Source: Bordetella parapertussis (lineage in GTDB: Bacteria > Pseudomonadota > Gammaproteobacteria > Burkholderiales > Burkholderiaceae_B). From it: a DNA stretch of 64,000 nucleotides. Below are positions 1 through 8,563 of the stretch, piece after piece; the stretch's first letter is position 1, and every line of letters begins with the position of its first letter. The notes beneath the pieces were generated by a model. The model did no database searches. It was given only the letters and a program-made list of their open reading frames with translations, and was not told the origin of the DNA. The translations under genes were made by a program, and so were the position numbers. The stretch is from assembly GCA_945895265.1 (NCBI GenBank), contig CAMDEF010000002.1:62001-126000 (forward strand), in the 5' to 3' direction.

Positions 1-3000
1 GGCAATCCTTTGTATGTGCTACCTTGGTATATGGTGGTGGGAGAGGCGGGTTCGGGGAAAACAACGGCCATCACCCGCTCGAGCTTGGTCTCGGTCGTAA
101 AAAATATCTCGCAAACAGAGCCAATCAAACAAACGGGCGACTTTGAGTGGTGGTTTTTTAGTAAGGCGATCGTAATCGATACGGCCGGTCGCTATGTTTC
201 TCCAGATGCGCTCGACTCCGACCAAGCCGAATGGGAAAAAATCCTCGGCTTGTTGGTCAAGTATCGTCCCCGAGACGGACTTGATGGTTTAGTTGTTGTG
301 ATTGATGCGGACCGACTGTTAAGCAACGATAGTGATTTGCTCAACAGACGTGGCCGTGCTTTGCGCGAGCGTGTCGATCAGCTGATTCGACTATTTGACA
401 AACGTTTTCCAATCTACGTGCTAGTCACAAAGTGCGATTTGATTCCTGGTTTTAATCAATGGTGCGACACGTTGCCCGAGTCTGAACTTGAGCAGGCGAT
501 GGGTTATGTTGGAAAGGTTAGACAAGGGGATGGCGCCGAGGGTGATTTCGTCGGCGTGGCGATGGCGCAGGTGACAGAGCGCCTGAAGCAACTGCGCCTG
601 GATATGGCAGTCAAGGGGGTCGAACTCTCGGCCGACGCGCTGACGTTTCCTTCAGAAATCGAACGCCTGCGCCCTGGATTGCACGGGTTTTTGACAGCTA
701 GCTTTGGCAACACTCCGTATTTAGAGCAGCCGCTGTTGCGCGGTATTTTCCTCAGCAGTGGCCGTACGACAGGTACAGCAGTGCCGGGCATGTTACGTGA
801 CTTGTTGCGACCGGCAGCCTCACGCGCGCCTCGCGAGACGGGCGTGTTTTTACACGATTTTTTCGGCGACATTCTCGCGCGCGATCGCGGGCTGTTTTTG
901 GCAACCCAGATCGTTCATCGCTGGCGACAAGTGACGCGCAACCTTGCACTGGTGACCTGGTGTGCCGTCGTGGTGGCCGCGTTTGGTTTTATCTTGATGT
1001 CTTACGTGTCAACGAAGCACACGTTGGTACAAATTGAGCGTGCCTTTCCGAAAGATCTGGGAGATGGCTCACAGGATGTCTCTCAGGCACGGCAGCGTTT
1101 GGCTGCGATGCGCCAAGTGGTTGATCTTGTTCTTGATCACGAAAACAACTGGCAGTCTCGCTGGCTTGCGTTTACTCCCGAGGTCAACGCACTGGAAAGC
1201 GATCTTAAGGCTGCTTATGTTGCGACGGTCAAGATTTTTCTGTCCCGCCAGAGTGCCTACGGCGATCGCTTTAACAAACTACTCGTCGACCAAAACTCGC
1301 CGCTCTATGCCGATGCAATCCTTACCATCACGCGTAACTACAACAAGAGTCAGGCAAGTTTGCGTGGAGCCAGCAGCTACGACCAGTTGCTGAAAATGCC
1401 TGGTACGCCTTTGGAGGTCTTGCAGGCGCTTGATTCGGTGCTGACCCCAGAGGTCAAGGCTGGCTTTGACCGGATGGTGAGCGCGTATTTCGCCTGGGAC
1501 GACCTGGATGATGATCTGGTTGGTGGTTCGCCGTTGGATTTGGAGACGCTGTCTAAAGCGGTGTTCGCCCCAGGGCAGATGCCGTGGTTACTCTCTTGGG
1601 CGGATACACGAAGCGGTATACCCGCGGTGACGCTCAATGAGTTTTGGCTACCGGGCTCGCTGAGTTCAAGTGGTGTAAAAATTCGGCCTGCATTCACGCG
1701 TGCGGGCGAACTGCGCATTCAAGAGTTTTTGCAAGAGCTTTCGCTGGCTTTCAAAGATTCGCCTGAATTTGTTGCGAAACGTAAATCTTTTGAGTCTTGG
1801 TACCAAGCCGAAAGATTCAACGTGTGGTACACCTTTGCCTCGACTTTTTCAGAAGGCGACACGCTGCTGGTCAGTGAGCAGCTCTGGCGTGAGATGGTTC
1901 GTCGTGTGAATAAAGACAACAGTCCGTACTACACGCTCATTGGTCGCTTGCGCAGCGAGTTCGAGGCAGTGCCTCAGGCGCAATTGCCAGGATGGTTGTT
2001 ATTTGCTCGAGATTTCAGTGCATTCAGGCGGGATGCGCAAAGTTCTGGCCCACTCTCGCGGGCGACCACGGCGGTGGGAGTTTTTAATACTATTGGTGGC
2101 CGTGCCATTCAAGACTCGGTGCAAACTCGCTCGGTGTCACCTTTGCCCAATCAAATGAGCCGAGCGCTTGGCACCATCGAGGCGTATCGAAAATTCATTA
2201 ATGATTTTGATGTGGCGGCAGCTGAGGCGATCGAGGGCGAGGGAAAAAGTTACCAGATAGCGGCAGATTTTTTCTCTTTTGGAGTCGATCCCAACACTAA
2301 AACTTCTAGTTTGCGGGCACTGCAAGATACGTTTGCCGAGTTTCGCAAGCGCTCGGGTTTTGAAGCCCCAGATGATGCGGTGTTATGGCCGCTCGTTAGC
2401 GGCCCCTTACATTTACTGATTAAGTATGTGACCGAACAAGCCTCGTGTGGTGTGCAACGAGACTGGGAAAAGACAGTACTCTGGCGCACCCAGGCAGCGG
2501 TGAGTGCCAAAGAGGTTGGCGAACAGCTTTTTGGTCAACAAGGCTCGGTGTGGGCCTTTGCTAACGGCCCAACCAAGCCGTTCATTCAACAGAAAGGCGG
2601 GCAGTTTTTACCGATCAAAGCCTTGTCTCACGATAAGTTGGTGGGGTATGAGTTTCCGTTTCAAGGCGATTTTGTGCCGTTTTTGAATCGCTCGATCGGT
2701 GTGCGTGTTGAGCAACTCGTCAAAGATCAGCGAGCAGAAAGCGCTAAAGGCAAGTCGGTTAAGTTGGCGATTACCTCGCGTCCAATCGGCGTCAATGCGA
2801 GTGCTAAAGTTAAGCCTTATGCGGCAATTCTGTCGATTCAATGCGCAAACGAAGAAATAGTATTGAATAACTTCAACGTGCAGGCAAACGATACGGTGAC
2901 TTGGTCGCCCGATTTGTGCGGCGACGTTGCGTTACAGATAAAAATTGAAAGTCTGTCATTGATCCGCCGCTATCCCGGTGCTCTAGGTTTGGCCCGTTTT

Positions 3001-3582
3001 ATTGAAGAATTTCAAGATGGAGAGCGCATTTTTACACCCGAAGATTTTCCGGCACTGCGAGAAAAACTCGAGGGTCAAGACGTGCGCTCGATCAATGTGC
3101 GCTACGACTTTGTGGGGCAAGAAGCTTTGTTGAAATTGGCCTCTGACTACAGCCATCTGGCGGAAGTGTCGATGCCGACTGTGACAGCAGGTTTGTCAGC
3201 ACGCAGGCAGTTGAATATTCCTGAGCGAGTTGGGCAGTGCTGGCTTGGCGGACGTTCGACGTCAGTTCAGATGGACCTGCCACGCATGATTGAGCAACGC
3301 GTTGCCTCACTCGTTGATGCCCCGTTGCCAGCAACCTCGTCGACCGTGACGCCCCCGCCGCCAGCAGTCGCGGCCCCTGTTGAAGAGAAGCCTGAAGTGA
3401 CAAGCCGTCCGCCAGTTTCGGTTCAGCGGGCGACGACGCGCAATCATGTCATAGTGTCGGGCGATACGCTTTCTAAGTTAGCGCTTAAATACCAGGTCGA
3501 TGTGAAAACATTGATGAAAGCAAATGGGCTAACAAGCGATCTAATTAGACTAGGGGAAACCCTCAAAATCCCTGCGCAATAA
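1..3582 (+). CDS. tssM: Type VI secretion TssM/IcmF-family protein with C-terminal LysM domain (5' end outside window)
   Basis: The reading frame is open to the left edge, so the gene is partial. The first residues (GNPLYVLPWYMVVGEAG) are the usual lead-in to the TssM NTPase domain, so the first two membrane helices lie outside. Visible from the edge: Walker A (GEAGSGKTT), a switch/Walker B motif (IDTAGR) and a TKCD guanine-type motif in the cytoplasmic domain. A third membrane helix follows around codons 315-340, then a long periplasmic region with paired Cys residues near codons 950 and 980. A Pro/Ala-rich linker then leads to a LysM module in codons 1145-1190 (NHVIVSGDTLSKLALKY at its start, ending ETLKIPAQ). 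TssM spans the inner membrane and, with TssJ and TssL, forms the membrane complex. A peptidoglycan-binding tail is not part of standard TssM. A second TssM lies at 25137-28775. Family is sure; the role of the LysM tail is inferred. Confidence 0.95.
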   Translation, partial: GNPLYVLPWYMVVGEAGSGKTTAITRSSLVSVVKNISQTEPIKQTGDFEWWFFSKAIVIDTAGRYVSPDALDSDQAEWEKILGLLVKYRPRDGLDGLVVVIDADRLLSNDSDLLNRRGRALRERVDQLIRLFDKRFPIYVLVTKCDLIPGFNQWCDTLPESELEQAMGYVGKVRQGDGAEGDFVGVAMAQVTERLKQLRLDMAVKGVELSADALTFPSEIERLRPGLHGFLTASFGNTPYLEQPLLRGIFLSSGRTTGTAVPGMLRDLLRPAASRAPRETGVFLHDFFGDILARDRGLFLATQIVHRWRQVTRNLALVTWCAVVVAAFGFILMSYVSTKHTLVQIERAFPKDLGDGSQDVSQARQRLAAMRQVVDLVLDHENNWQSRWLAFTPEVNALESDLKAAYVATVKIFLSRQSAYGDRFNKLLVDQNSPLYADAILTITRNYNKSQASLRGASSYDQLLKMPGTPLEVLQALDSVLTPEVKAGFDRMVSAYFAWDDLDDDLVGGSPLDLETLSKAVFAPGQMPWLLSWADTRSGIPAVTLNEFWLPGSLSSSGVKIRPAFTRAGELRIQEFLQELSLAFKDSPEFVAKRKSFESWYQAERFNVWYTFASTFSEGDTLLVSEQLWREMVRRVNKDNSPYYTLIGRLRSEFEAVPQAQLPGWLLFARDFSAFRRDAQSSGPLSRATTAVGVFNTIGGRAIQDSVQTRSVSPLPNQMSRALGTIEAYRKFINDFDVAAAEAIEGEGKSYQIAADFFSFGVDPNTKTSSLRALQDTFAEFRKRSGFEAPDDAVLWPLVSGPLHLLIKYVTEQASCGVQRDWEKTVLWRTQAAVSAKEVGEQLFGQQGSVWAFANGPTKPFIQQKGGQFLPIKALSHDKLVGYEFPFQGDFVPFLNRSIGVRVEQLVKDQRAESAKGKSVKLAITSRPIGVNASAKVKPYAAILSIQCANEEIVLNNFNVQANDTVTWSPDLCGDVALQIKIESLSLIRRYPGALGLARFIEEFQDGERIFTPEDFPALREKLEGQDVRSINVRYDFVGQEALLKLASDYSHLAEVSMPTVTAGLSARRQLNIPERVGQCWLGGRSTSVQMDLPRMIEQRVASLVDAPLPATSSTVTPPPPAVAAPVEEKPEVTSRPPVSVQRATTRNHVIVSGDTLSKLALKYQVDVKTLMKANGLTSDLIRLGETLKIPAQ

Positions 3583-3599
3583 TGAGTAATCGTCAGTAT

Positions 3600-3707
3600 T
3601 TGCGAGCATTGCGAGAAAGACTACCGTAATCTTTTGCGATCTTGCGTTACCGTCTATCTAATGGCACACTTTGCTCACATCCTAATTGCAGTTTCGGGGT
3701 GTTGCGA
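3600..3707 (+). promoter_or_regulatory. Putative tssB promoter with repeated TTGCGA half-sites
   Basis: The 179 bases before tssB contain TTGCGA at 3600, 3609, 3634 and 3702, and TTGCGT at 3642. They form two close direct-repeat pairs spaced 9 and 8 bases. The copy at 3634-3639 also serves as a plausible -35 element, followed after 17 bases by TCTAAT at 3657-3662 (five of six matches to the -10 consensus). A short perfect hairpin (3720-3726 with 3730-3736) lies just before the ribosome-binding site. This suggests that the tssB-onward genes have their own promoter, possibly overlapped by a regulator site. The regulator is unknown. Confidence 0.4.
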
Positions 3708-3761
3708 TTGCATTTTGTCGCTCGGAATATCCGAGCACCTTCAGACCTTAGGAGACTAATG

Positions 3762-4253
3762 ATGGCTACTGCCGGTTCAGTTGCACCAAAAGAGAGAATC
3801 AATATTACGTATAAGCCAGCAACGGGTGATGCGCAGGCTGAAGTCGAATTGCCTCTAAAGTTGTTGGTAGTCGGTGACTACACCCAGCGCGCAGATGATC
3901 GTCCGGTCGAAGAGCGGGCACCAATCAATGTTGATAAAGACAACTTCCAAGAGGTGCTCAAGGCTCAGAAACTGTCACTCGACATGAGCGTCCCCAATCG
4001 CCTGCAAAGCGAGAATTCGGACGAGAGCCTTGCAGTGAGTATGAAATTTGAGTCGCTCGCCGATTTTGAACCCGATGCGATTGTTGAAAAAATCCCAGAA
4101 CTTAAAAGCATCCTCGAACTTCGCGAAGCATTGAAGTCCCTGAAGGGTCCTCTGGGTAATGTACCCGACTTCCGGAAAAAGCTTCAGGCTCTTGTTAGTG
4201 ACGAGGGCAGTCGTGCAAAGCTGTTGGCTGAGCTTGGCCTAGACAAGAAGTAA
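3762..4253 (+). CDS. tssB: Type VI secretion contractile sheath small subunit TssB
   Basis: This is the TssB/VipA (ImpB) family. With TssC it forms the contractile sheath around the Hcp tube in the cytoplasm. The frame is open about 40 codons further upstream, but the likely start is the tandem ATG at 3759/3762, preceded by GGAG at 3751-3754; the resulting N-terminus MATAGSVAPKERINITYKP fits the family, as does the length of 163 residues. The family's conserved patch follows (VELPLKLLVVGDYTQR). The C-terminal half has the conserved segment with the DFEPD and LKSLKGPLGN regions. tssC follows after a 41-base gap. Nothing looks truncated. Confidence 0.97.
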   Translation: MATAGSVAPKERINITYKPATGDAQAEVELPLKLLVVGDYTQRADDRPVEERAPINVDKDNFQEVLKAQKLSLDMSVPNRLQSENSDESLAVSMKFESLADFEPDAIVEKIPELKSILELREALKSLKGPLGNVPDFRKKLQALVSDEGSRAKLLAELGLDKK

Positions 4254-4294
4254 TCCATTCAAACTCCAAAGCATACAAAAAAGCGAGAATTTCG

Positions 4295-5779
4295 ATGAGT
4301 GAAGAACAAGCAAAAGCTCAAGGCGCCGCGTCCGGCGCGGCTGAGTCCGGCTCTTTGATTGATCAGTTGCTAGAGACAAGCAAGATTCGTCCTGGCGACG
4401 ACTCATACTCCATCACTAAACAGGGTATTGAGTCTTTTATTGGGACTCTACTTGACCCCACGCGTTCGACCGACCGAATCACAGCCGCCTTGGCGGATGA
4501 GTTGATCGCCGAGCTCGATAAAAAGCTAAGCCGTCAAGTGGATCAGGTGTTGCATAACCCTGCATTTCAAAAGCTAGAGTCTGCCTGGCGCTCGCTTAAG
4601 TTTCTGGTCGACCGCACAGATTTCCGTGAAAACGTAAAAATCCAAGTGATGAACGTCTCGAAAGAGGATTTGTTGAGTGACTTTCAGGATTCGCCAGAAA
4701 TCACGAAATCAGGATTGTACAAAAACGTTTACACCGCTGAATTTGGTCAGTTTGGTGGTCAACCTTTCGGTGCGATCGTATCAAACTACGAGTTTGGGCC
4801 CGGGACACAAGATGTGGCGCTGCTGCAATATGTTGCCAGTGTGGCAGCCATGGCGCACGCACCGTTTATCGGAGGGGTCAGCGCATCGTTCTTTGGCCTC
4901 GACGACTACGCAAAGTTGCCAGACCTAAAAGATTTGTCTGGTATTTTCGAAAGCCCCACCTATACAAAATGGCGTGGTTTCCGTGAAAGTGATGACGCTC
5001 GTAATGTTGCACTCGTTATGCCGCATTTCTTGTTGCGCACGCCATACGGTGTCGATACCGTGCCAGCAAAAAAATTCGCCTACAACGAAGATGTAAGCGG
5101 CGGCAACAATAGCTTTATGTGGGGTAACGCATCGTTCGCCTTTGCGTCGCGTCTGACTGCCAGCTTTGCCCAGTACCGTTGGGCTGCCAATATCATTGGG
5201 CCTCAGGGCGGTGGTGCGGTTGAGAACTTGCCGATTTACAACTACGAAGCAATGGGCGAGATCCAAACCAAGATCCCCACTGAAGTATTGATCTCTGAGC
5301 GTCGTGAGTTTGAGCTGGCAGAGCAGGGTTTTATTGCTTTGGCCATGCGCAAAAATAGCGACAATGCGGCGTTCTTTTCAGCGAACTCTTGCCAGAAACC
5401 CAAGTTTTTTGGCAACTCAAAAGAAGGCAAAGAAGCAGAGACTAACTACAAACTCGGAACGCAGTTGCCTTACATCTTTGTGGTCAATCGCTTAGCGCAT
5501 TACATCAAAGTGCTGCAGCGTGAAAACATTGGTACCTGGAAAGAGCGTGGCGATCTTGAAACTGAACTCAATAATTGGATTCGCCAATATGTTGCGGACA
5601 TGGATGCTCCCGGCCCTGAGGTGCGAAGCCGTCGCCCACTCCGTTCAGCGGTGATCGAAGTCAATGACGTAGAGGGTGATCCAGGTTGGTATCGTGTATC
5701 AATGCGCGTGCGCCCGCACTTCAAGTACATGGGCGCTTCGTTCACGCTGTCGTTGGTCGGAAAGTTAGACAAGAGTTAA
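4295..5779 (+). CDS. tssC: Type VI secretion contractile sheath large subunit TssC
   Basis: The 494-residue protein is of the TssC/VipB (ImpC, EvpB) family, the large sheath subunit that intertwines with TssB and is disassembled by the ClpV ATPase. Family hallmarks include the N-terminal helical region (residues 1-60), the segment FQKLESAWRSLKFLVD (about residues 90-105), GVSASFFGL, the stretch beginning WRGFRESDDARNVAL and ending LLRTPYG, and the C-terminal IRQYVADMDAPGPEVRSRRPL block. Length is normal. A GCGAGAA sequence precedes the ATG. It is followed by a 115-base gap with a strong hairpin before hcp. Confidence 0.98.
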   Translation: MSEEQAKAQGAASGAAESGSLIDQLLETSKIRPGDDSYSITKQGIESFIGTLLDPTRSTDRITAALADELIAELDKKLSRQVDQVLHNPAFQKLESAWRSLKFLVDRTDFRENVKIQVMNVSKEDLLSDFQDSPEITKSGLYKNVYTAEFGQFGGQPFGAIVSNYEFGPGTQDVALLQYVASVAAMAHAPFIGGVSASFFGLDDYAKLPDLKDLSGIFESPTYTKWRGFRESDDARNVALVMPHFLLRTPYGVDTVPAKKFAYNEDVSGGNNSFMWGNASFAFASRLTASFAQYRWAANIIGPQGGGAVENLPIYNYEAMGEIQTKIPTEVLISERREFELAEQGFIALAMRKNSDNAAFFSANSCQKPKFFGNSKEGKEAETNYKLGTQLPYIFVVNRLAHYIKVLQRENIGTWKERGDLETELNNWIRQYVADMDAPGPEVRSRRPLRSAVIEVNDVEGDPGWYRVSMRVRPHFKYMGASFTLSLVGKLDKS

Positions 5780-5786
5780 GGGTTTT

Positions 5787-5822
5787 GCTGAGGCGTACCG
5801 GATTCGACGGGTATGCCTCAGC
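5787..5822 (+). promoter_or_regulatory. Intra-operon RNA hairpin between tssC and hcp
   Basis: A 13-bp inverted repeat with one G-U pair: GCTGAGGCGTACC (5787-5799) pairs with GGTATGCCTCAGC (5810-5822) around a 10-base loop. No T-tract follows, so it is not a standard intrinsic terminator. It sits in the only sizeable gap of the tssB-tssH run. It could be a processing or stability element that lets hcp accumulate above the sheath genes, or a partial attenuator. The structure is seen; the function is inferred. Confidence 0.6.
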
Positions 5823-5894
5823 GTAAGGCGGCAAAAATAGCAACACCATCTGTATTGCACTTTTACTTTTTAAACAAATCAACTGGAGTGAAAA

Positions 5895-6383
5895 ATGCCA
5901 ACACCAATGTTTTTAACCGTAACAGGCAACACGCAGGGTGCCATCGACGGAAGCTGTACGATTAAAGGGCATGAAAACACCATGCTCATCCAAGCCGTTG
6001 AGCACATGATCGAAATCCCCAAGTCACCACAAACAGGCTTGCCGACAGGTAAGCGCGTACACGGTGCCTTAACGCTGACGAAAGAGCTTGATAAAGCTTC
6101 GCCCAAACTTTTTCAGGCGTTGACCTCTGGTGAGCAATTAAGTAGTGTCAAGCTGTCTTACTACCGTATTTCTCCAGCGGGTAAAGAAGAGCTCTATTAC
6201 ACAACTGAGCTCAAAAATGCCATCATCACCCACATCCATACTTGGGTGCCAAACTGTCTGGATCCCGCCAATAAAACCATGGGTCATATGGAAGATGTCG
6301 CGTTTACCTACGAGACCATCGTTGACACCTGGACGCCTGATGGCATCGAGGCAGAAGATTCATGGAGCTCACCCAAAGCCTAA
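5895..6383 (+). CDS. hcp: Type VI secretion inner-tube protein Hcp (TssD)
   Basis: Hcp hexamers stack into the tube propelled by the sheath, and Hcp is secreted. The 162-residue sequence has the Hcp1-like beta-barrel pattern: MFLTVTGNTQGAIDGSC at the N-terminus, the IQAVEHMIEIPKS loop, RVHGALTLTKELDKASPKL, YYTTELKNAIITHI, and the C-terminal MEDVAFTYETI strand. A strong ribosome-binding site (TGGAGTG) lies before the ATG. There is no C-terminal extension, so it is not an evolved Hcp effector. The gene follows a 13-bp hairpin, which may contribute to high, separately tuned expression. tssE begins 25 bases downstream. Confidence 0.98.
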   Translation: MPTPMFLTVTGNTQGAIDGSCTIKGHENTMLIQAVEHMIEIPKSPQTGLPTGKRVHGALTLTKELDKASPKLFQALTSGEQLSSVKLSYYRISPAGKEELYYTTELKNAIITHIHTWVPNCLDPANKTMGHMEDVAFTYETIVDTWTPDGIEAEDSWSSPKA

Positions 6384-6408
6384 GTCTTTGAGCAATCGAG
6401 GTCATTGA

Positions 6409-6849
6409 GTGATTAAAGAAAGATTGCTTGAAAGACTGAGTCGACAGGAGTCGCCAAATCTAAGTGATCGGCGATCTCCTGAAGACGTGGTCAAGGCATC
6501 CATTCAGCGCTATCTTTCACGTCTGCTCAATGTGCGTCGCGGGTCGGTACCGGTTGACGCTGAGTACGGGCTTCCCGACATGTCAAACATCGCTGGCTCG
6601 TTTGCGGTTGGCTATGTGAGTGACATACAGCGAGAAATACTGATTCAGATTGACCGTTACGAAAAGCGACTGCTCAAACCTACGATTCAACAGGTATTGG
6701 AAGAGCGCGAAGTCATCACGCTCAAGTTTATTCTGACCGGAGAAATAGACCTAAGCGTCGGCTTAACCGCCGTGGCAAAAGAGTTCTCAATGTTTTTGCG
6801 GATCGACTCTGCTGGGCAAGTCCGCGTGGAACTTGCGAATGGCCTTTGA
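6409..6849 (+). CDS. tssE: Type VI secretion baseplate subunit TssE
   Basis: This 146-residue protein is of the gp25-like TssE family, a baseplate wedge component that starts sheath polymerisation. Recognisable segments are IKERLLERLSRQES at the N-terminus, VKASIQRYLSRLLNVRRGSV, the EYGLPDMSN motif (the family's YGLPD signature) and the beta-rich C-terminus with IQQVLEEREVITLKF. The start is GTG at 6409. The last 11 bases overlap the start of tssF, which suggests translational coupling. Confidence 0.96.
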   Translation: MIKERLLERLSRQESPNLSDRRSPEDVVKASIQRYLSRLLNVRRGSVPVDAEYGLPDMSNIAGSFAVGYVSDIQREILIQIDRYEKRLLKPTIQQVLEEREVITLKFILTGEIDLSVGLTAVAKEFSMFLRIDSAGQVRVELANGL

Positions 6850-8563
6850 TCAGATTTACGCAGCCGAATTGGCGAGATTGCATAGTTTAGGTCAAGAGTT
6901 CGCCACCGAAAATCCAACTATTGCCTCTTATTTATCAGGGGGCAGTGGCGACCCCGATGTCGAAAGGTTGTTGCAGGGCTTTGCCTTCTTAACGGCAATG
7001 GTTCGGCAAAAAATGGACGACGAGTTGCCTGAGTTCATCGGTGACGTGGTCTCTTTAGTTGGACCTGATCTCATTCATCCGTTGCCTGCGGCCACAGTAC
7101 TCGCTTTGAGCGCAAGCGGTAAATTGCCAGAAGGATATGGGGTCAAGGCCAATACACCCTTCGCGTCGGTACCTGTTCAAGAGACCGCATGTCAGTTCTC
7201 AACCTCTTGGCCACTTGTGATACAGCCGATCAACTTAACGGCAGTGAATTTGCAGGCGCTTAGCAGAAATCGCTCGACACTGACGCTTGAACTTGAGATT
7301 CAGGGCCAACCACTCAGCCAATGGTCTGGCAATTCTTTGTCTCTTTATTTGTCGAGCCCCTACCCAGAGGCCACCACACTTTTGATGGCGCTCAGACGGC
7401 ATCTGAGCCAAGTCTCGGTGCGCAATGTAGGGCAAGTCGATAACCAGCCTTTATCCTTAGCATTTGGTGGCTTAGACCCTTCGCAACATCTGTTCTCCAC
7501 ACATCGCTCCATTGCGCCGCATCTGCAATGGATTCGTGAGGTCTTGGCATTTCCTGAGCGGGCTTTCTTCATTCAGCTTCAAGACTTTGACAACTGGACC
7601 ACGCGCGGTAGCGGTCGAGAATTTGTGATTGAGTTTGAGTTTGACTTGCCGGCCGCAAAATTACCCAAGCCAACTTTGTCACACTTCACGCTCAATGCGG
7701 TGCCCGCAGTCAATTTGTTTGAGGCCTTTGCGAATCCGATTGAGGTGACGCATCTTAAAGAAAGTTATAGGCTTGAACCGATGGGTTACGAGTCGGGTCG
7801 GGCGGTGGTGCATGATGTGACGACAGTGACTGGTCGCATACAGGGCCAATCTGAAGAAAAGTATTACATGCCAACGACTGATCTTTTGGTTGAAGATGAC
7901 GCGTTGAAGTATCAAGTCATTGCCAGTAATAGCGTCAAGCGCAGTGCGTTTGAGCAACATATTCGACTACCCCTTAACAAGAGTCTTGATCTCACGAGGC
8001 GTGAAACCTTATCAATCAAGATGCGCTGTACCAATGGCCGATTGCCAGAGAGCCTGCGACTTGGCGAGATCTCTTTGCGTACGACCGAATCGCCCGAAAA
8101 AGTCACAGTCAGAAACGTGACCCTGCCAACGGGTTGGTCGTTGCCGGCACTCGGGGTGGACGCCATGTGGAAAGTCGTGGCGCACGCACGCCTAAATTTG
8201 CAGGCCTTTGCTGAAATTGAAACGCTTAAAGAATTGTTGTCAATGTATCTGCCCGAGGGTGGCGGAGACCCTGGGCGTTTGACAGCCGCACGGCGCCGGA
8301 TTGCGGGAATCGAGGAGGTGTCCTTGCTGAGCGACACTCGTCTCGTGCGCGGCAGCCTCGTGCGTGGTTATATCGTTCGGCTGAAACTGAGGCTTGATTA
8401 TTATGCGAGCGCTGGCGACCTCATGTTATTTGGTGAGTTGCTGTCACCATTTTTTGCTGGGCTCGTAGGATTAAATTCGTTTGTCACTCTCGTGGTGGCA
8501 GACCCTGTAAGCGGAGAGCAGTTCGAATGGCCCACCTTGCTGGCACCGGACTTGATGCTGTAG
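6839..8563 (+). CDS. tssF: Type VI secretion baseplate subunit TssF
   Basis: TssF (ImpG/VasA) forms the baseplate wedge with TssE, TssG and TssK. The chosen start is ATG at 6839 (MAFDQIYAAELARLHSLGQEFA), since an in-frame TTG two codons earlier lies inside tssE and has no better support. The N-terminus has the family hallmark in which YAAEL is followed by the segment containing ATENPTIASYL and SGDPDVERLLQGFAFL. The length of about 574 residues is typical. It overlaps tssE by 11 bases and tssG by 37 bases, so the three are translated as a tight unit. Confidence 0.97.
   Translation: MAFDQIYAAELARLHSLGQEFATENPTIASYLSGGSGDPDVERLLQGFAFLTAMVRQKMDDELPEFIGDVVSLVGPDLIHPLPAATVLALSASGKLPEGYGVKANTPFASVPVQETACQFSTSWPLVIQPINLTAVNLQALSRNRSTLTLELEIQGQPLSQWSGNSLSLYLSSPYPEATTLLMALRRHLSQVSVRNVGQVDNQPLSLAFGGLDPSQHLFSTHRSIAPHLQWIREVLAFPERAFFIQLQDFDNWTTRGSGREFVIEFEFDLPAAKLPKPTLSHFTLNAVPAVNLFEAFANPIEVTHLKESYRLEPMGYESGRAVVHDVTTVTGRIQGQSEEKYYMPTTDLLVEDDALKYQVIASNSVKRSAFEQHIRLPLNKSLDLTRRETLSIKMRCTNGRLPESLRLGEISLRTTESPEKVTVRNVTLPTGWSLPALGVDAMWKVVAHARLNLQAFAEIETLKELLSMYLPEGGGDPGRLTAARRRIAGIEEVSLLSDTRLVRGSLVRGYIVRLKLRLDYYASAGDLMLFGELLSPFFAGLVGLNSFVTLVVADPVSGEQFEWPTLLAPDLML

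Noticed and set aside
3642..3761. Upstream in-frame extension of tssB
   Set aside because: The extension has no family similarity and includes the promoter-like and hairpin region. The ATG with GGAG at 3751 gives the normal TssB N-terminus.
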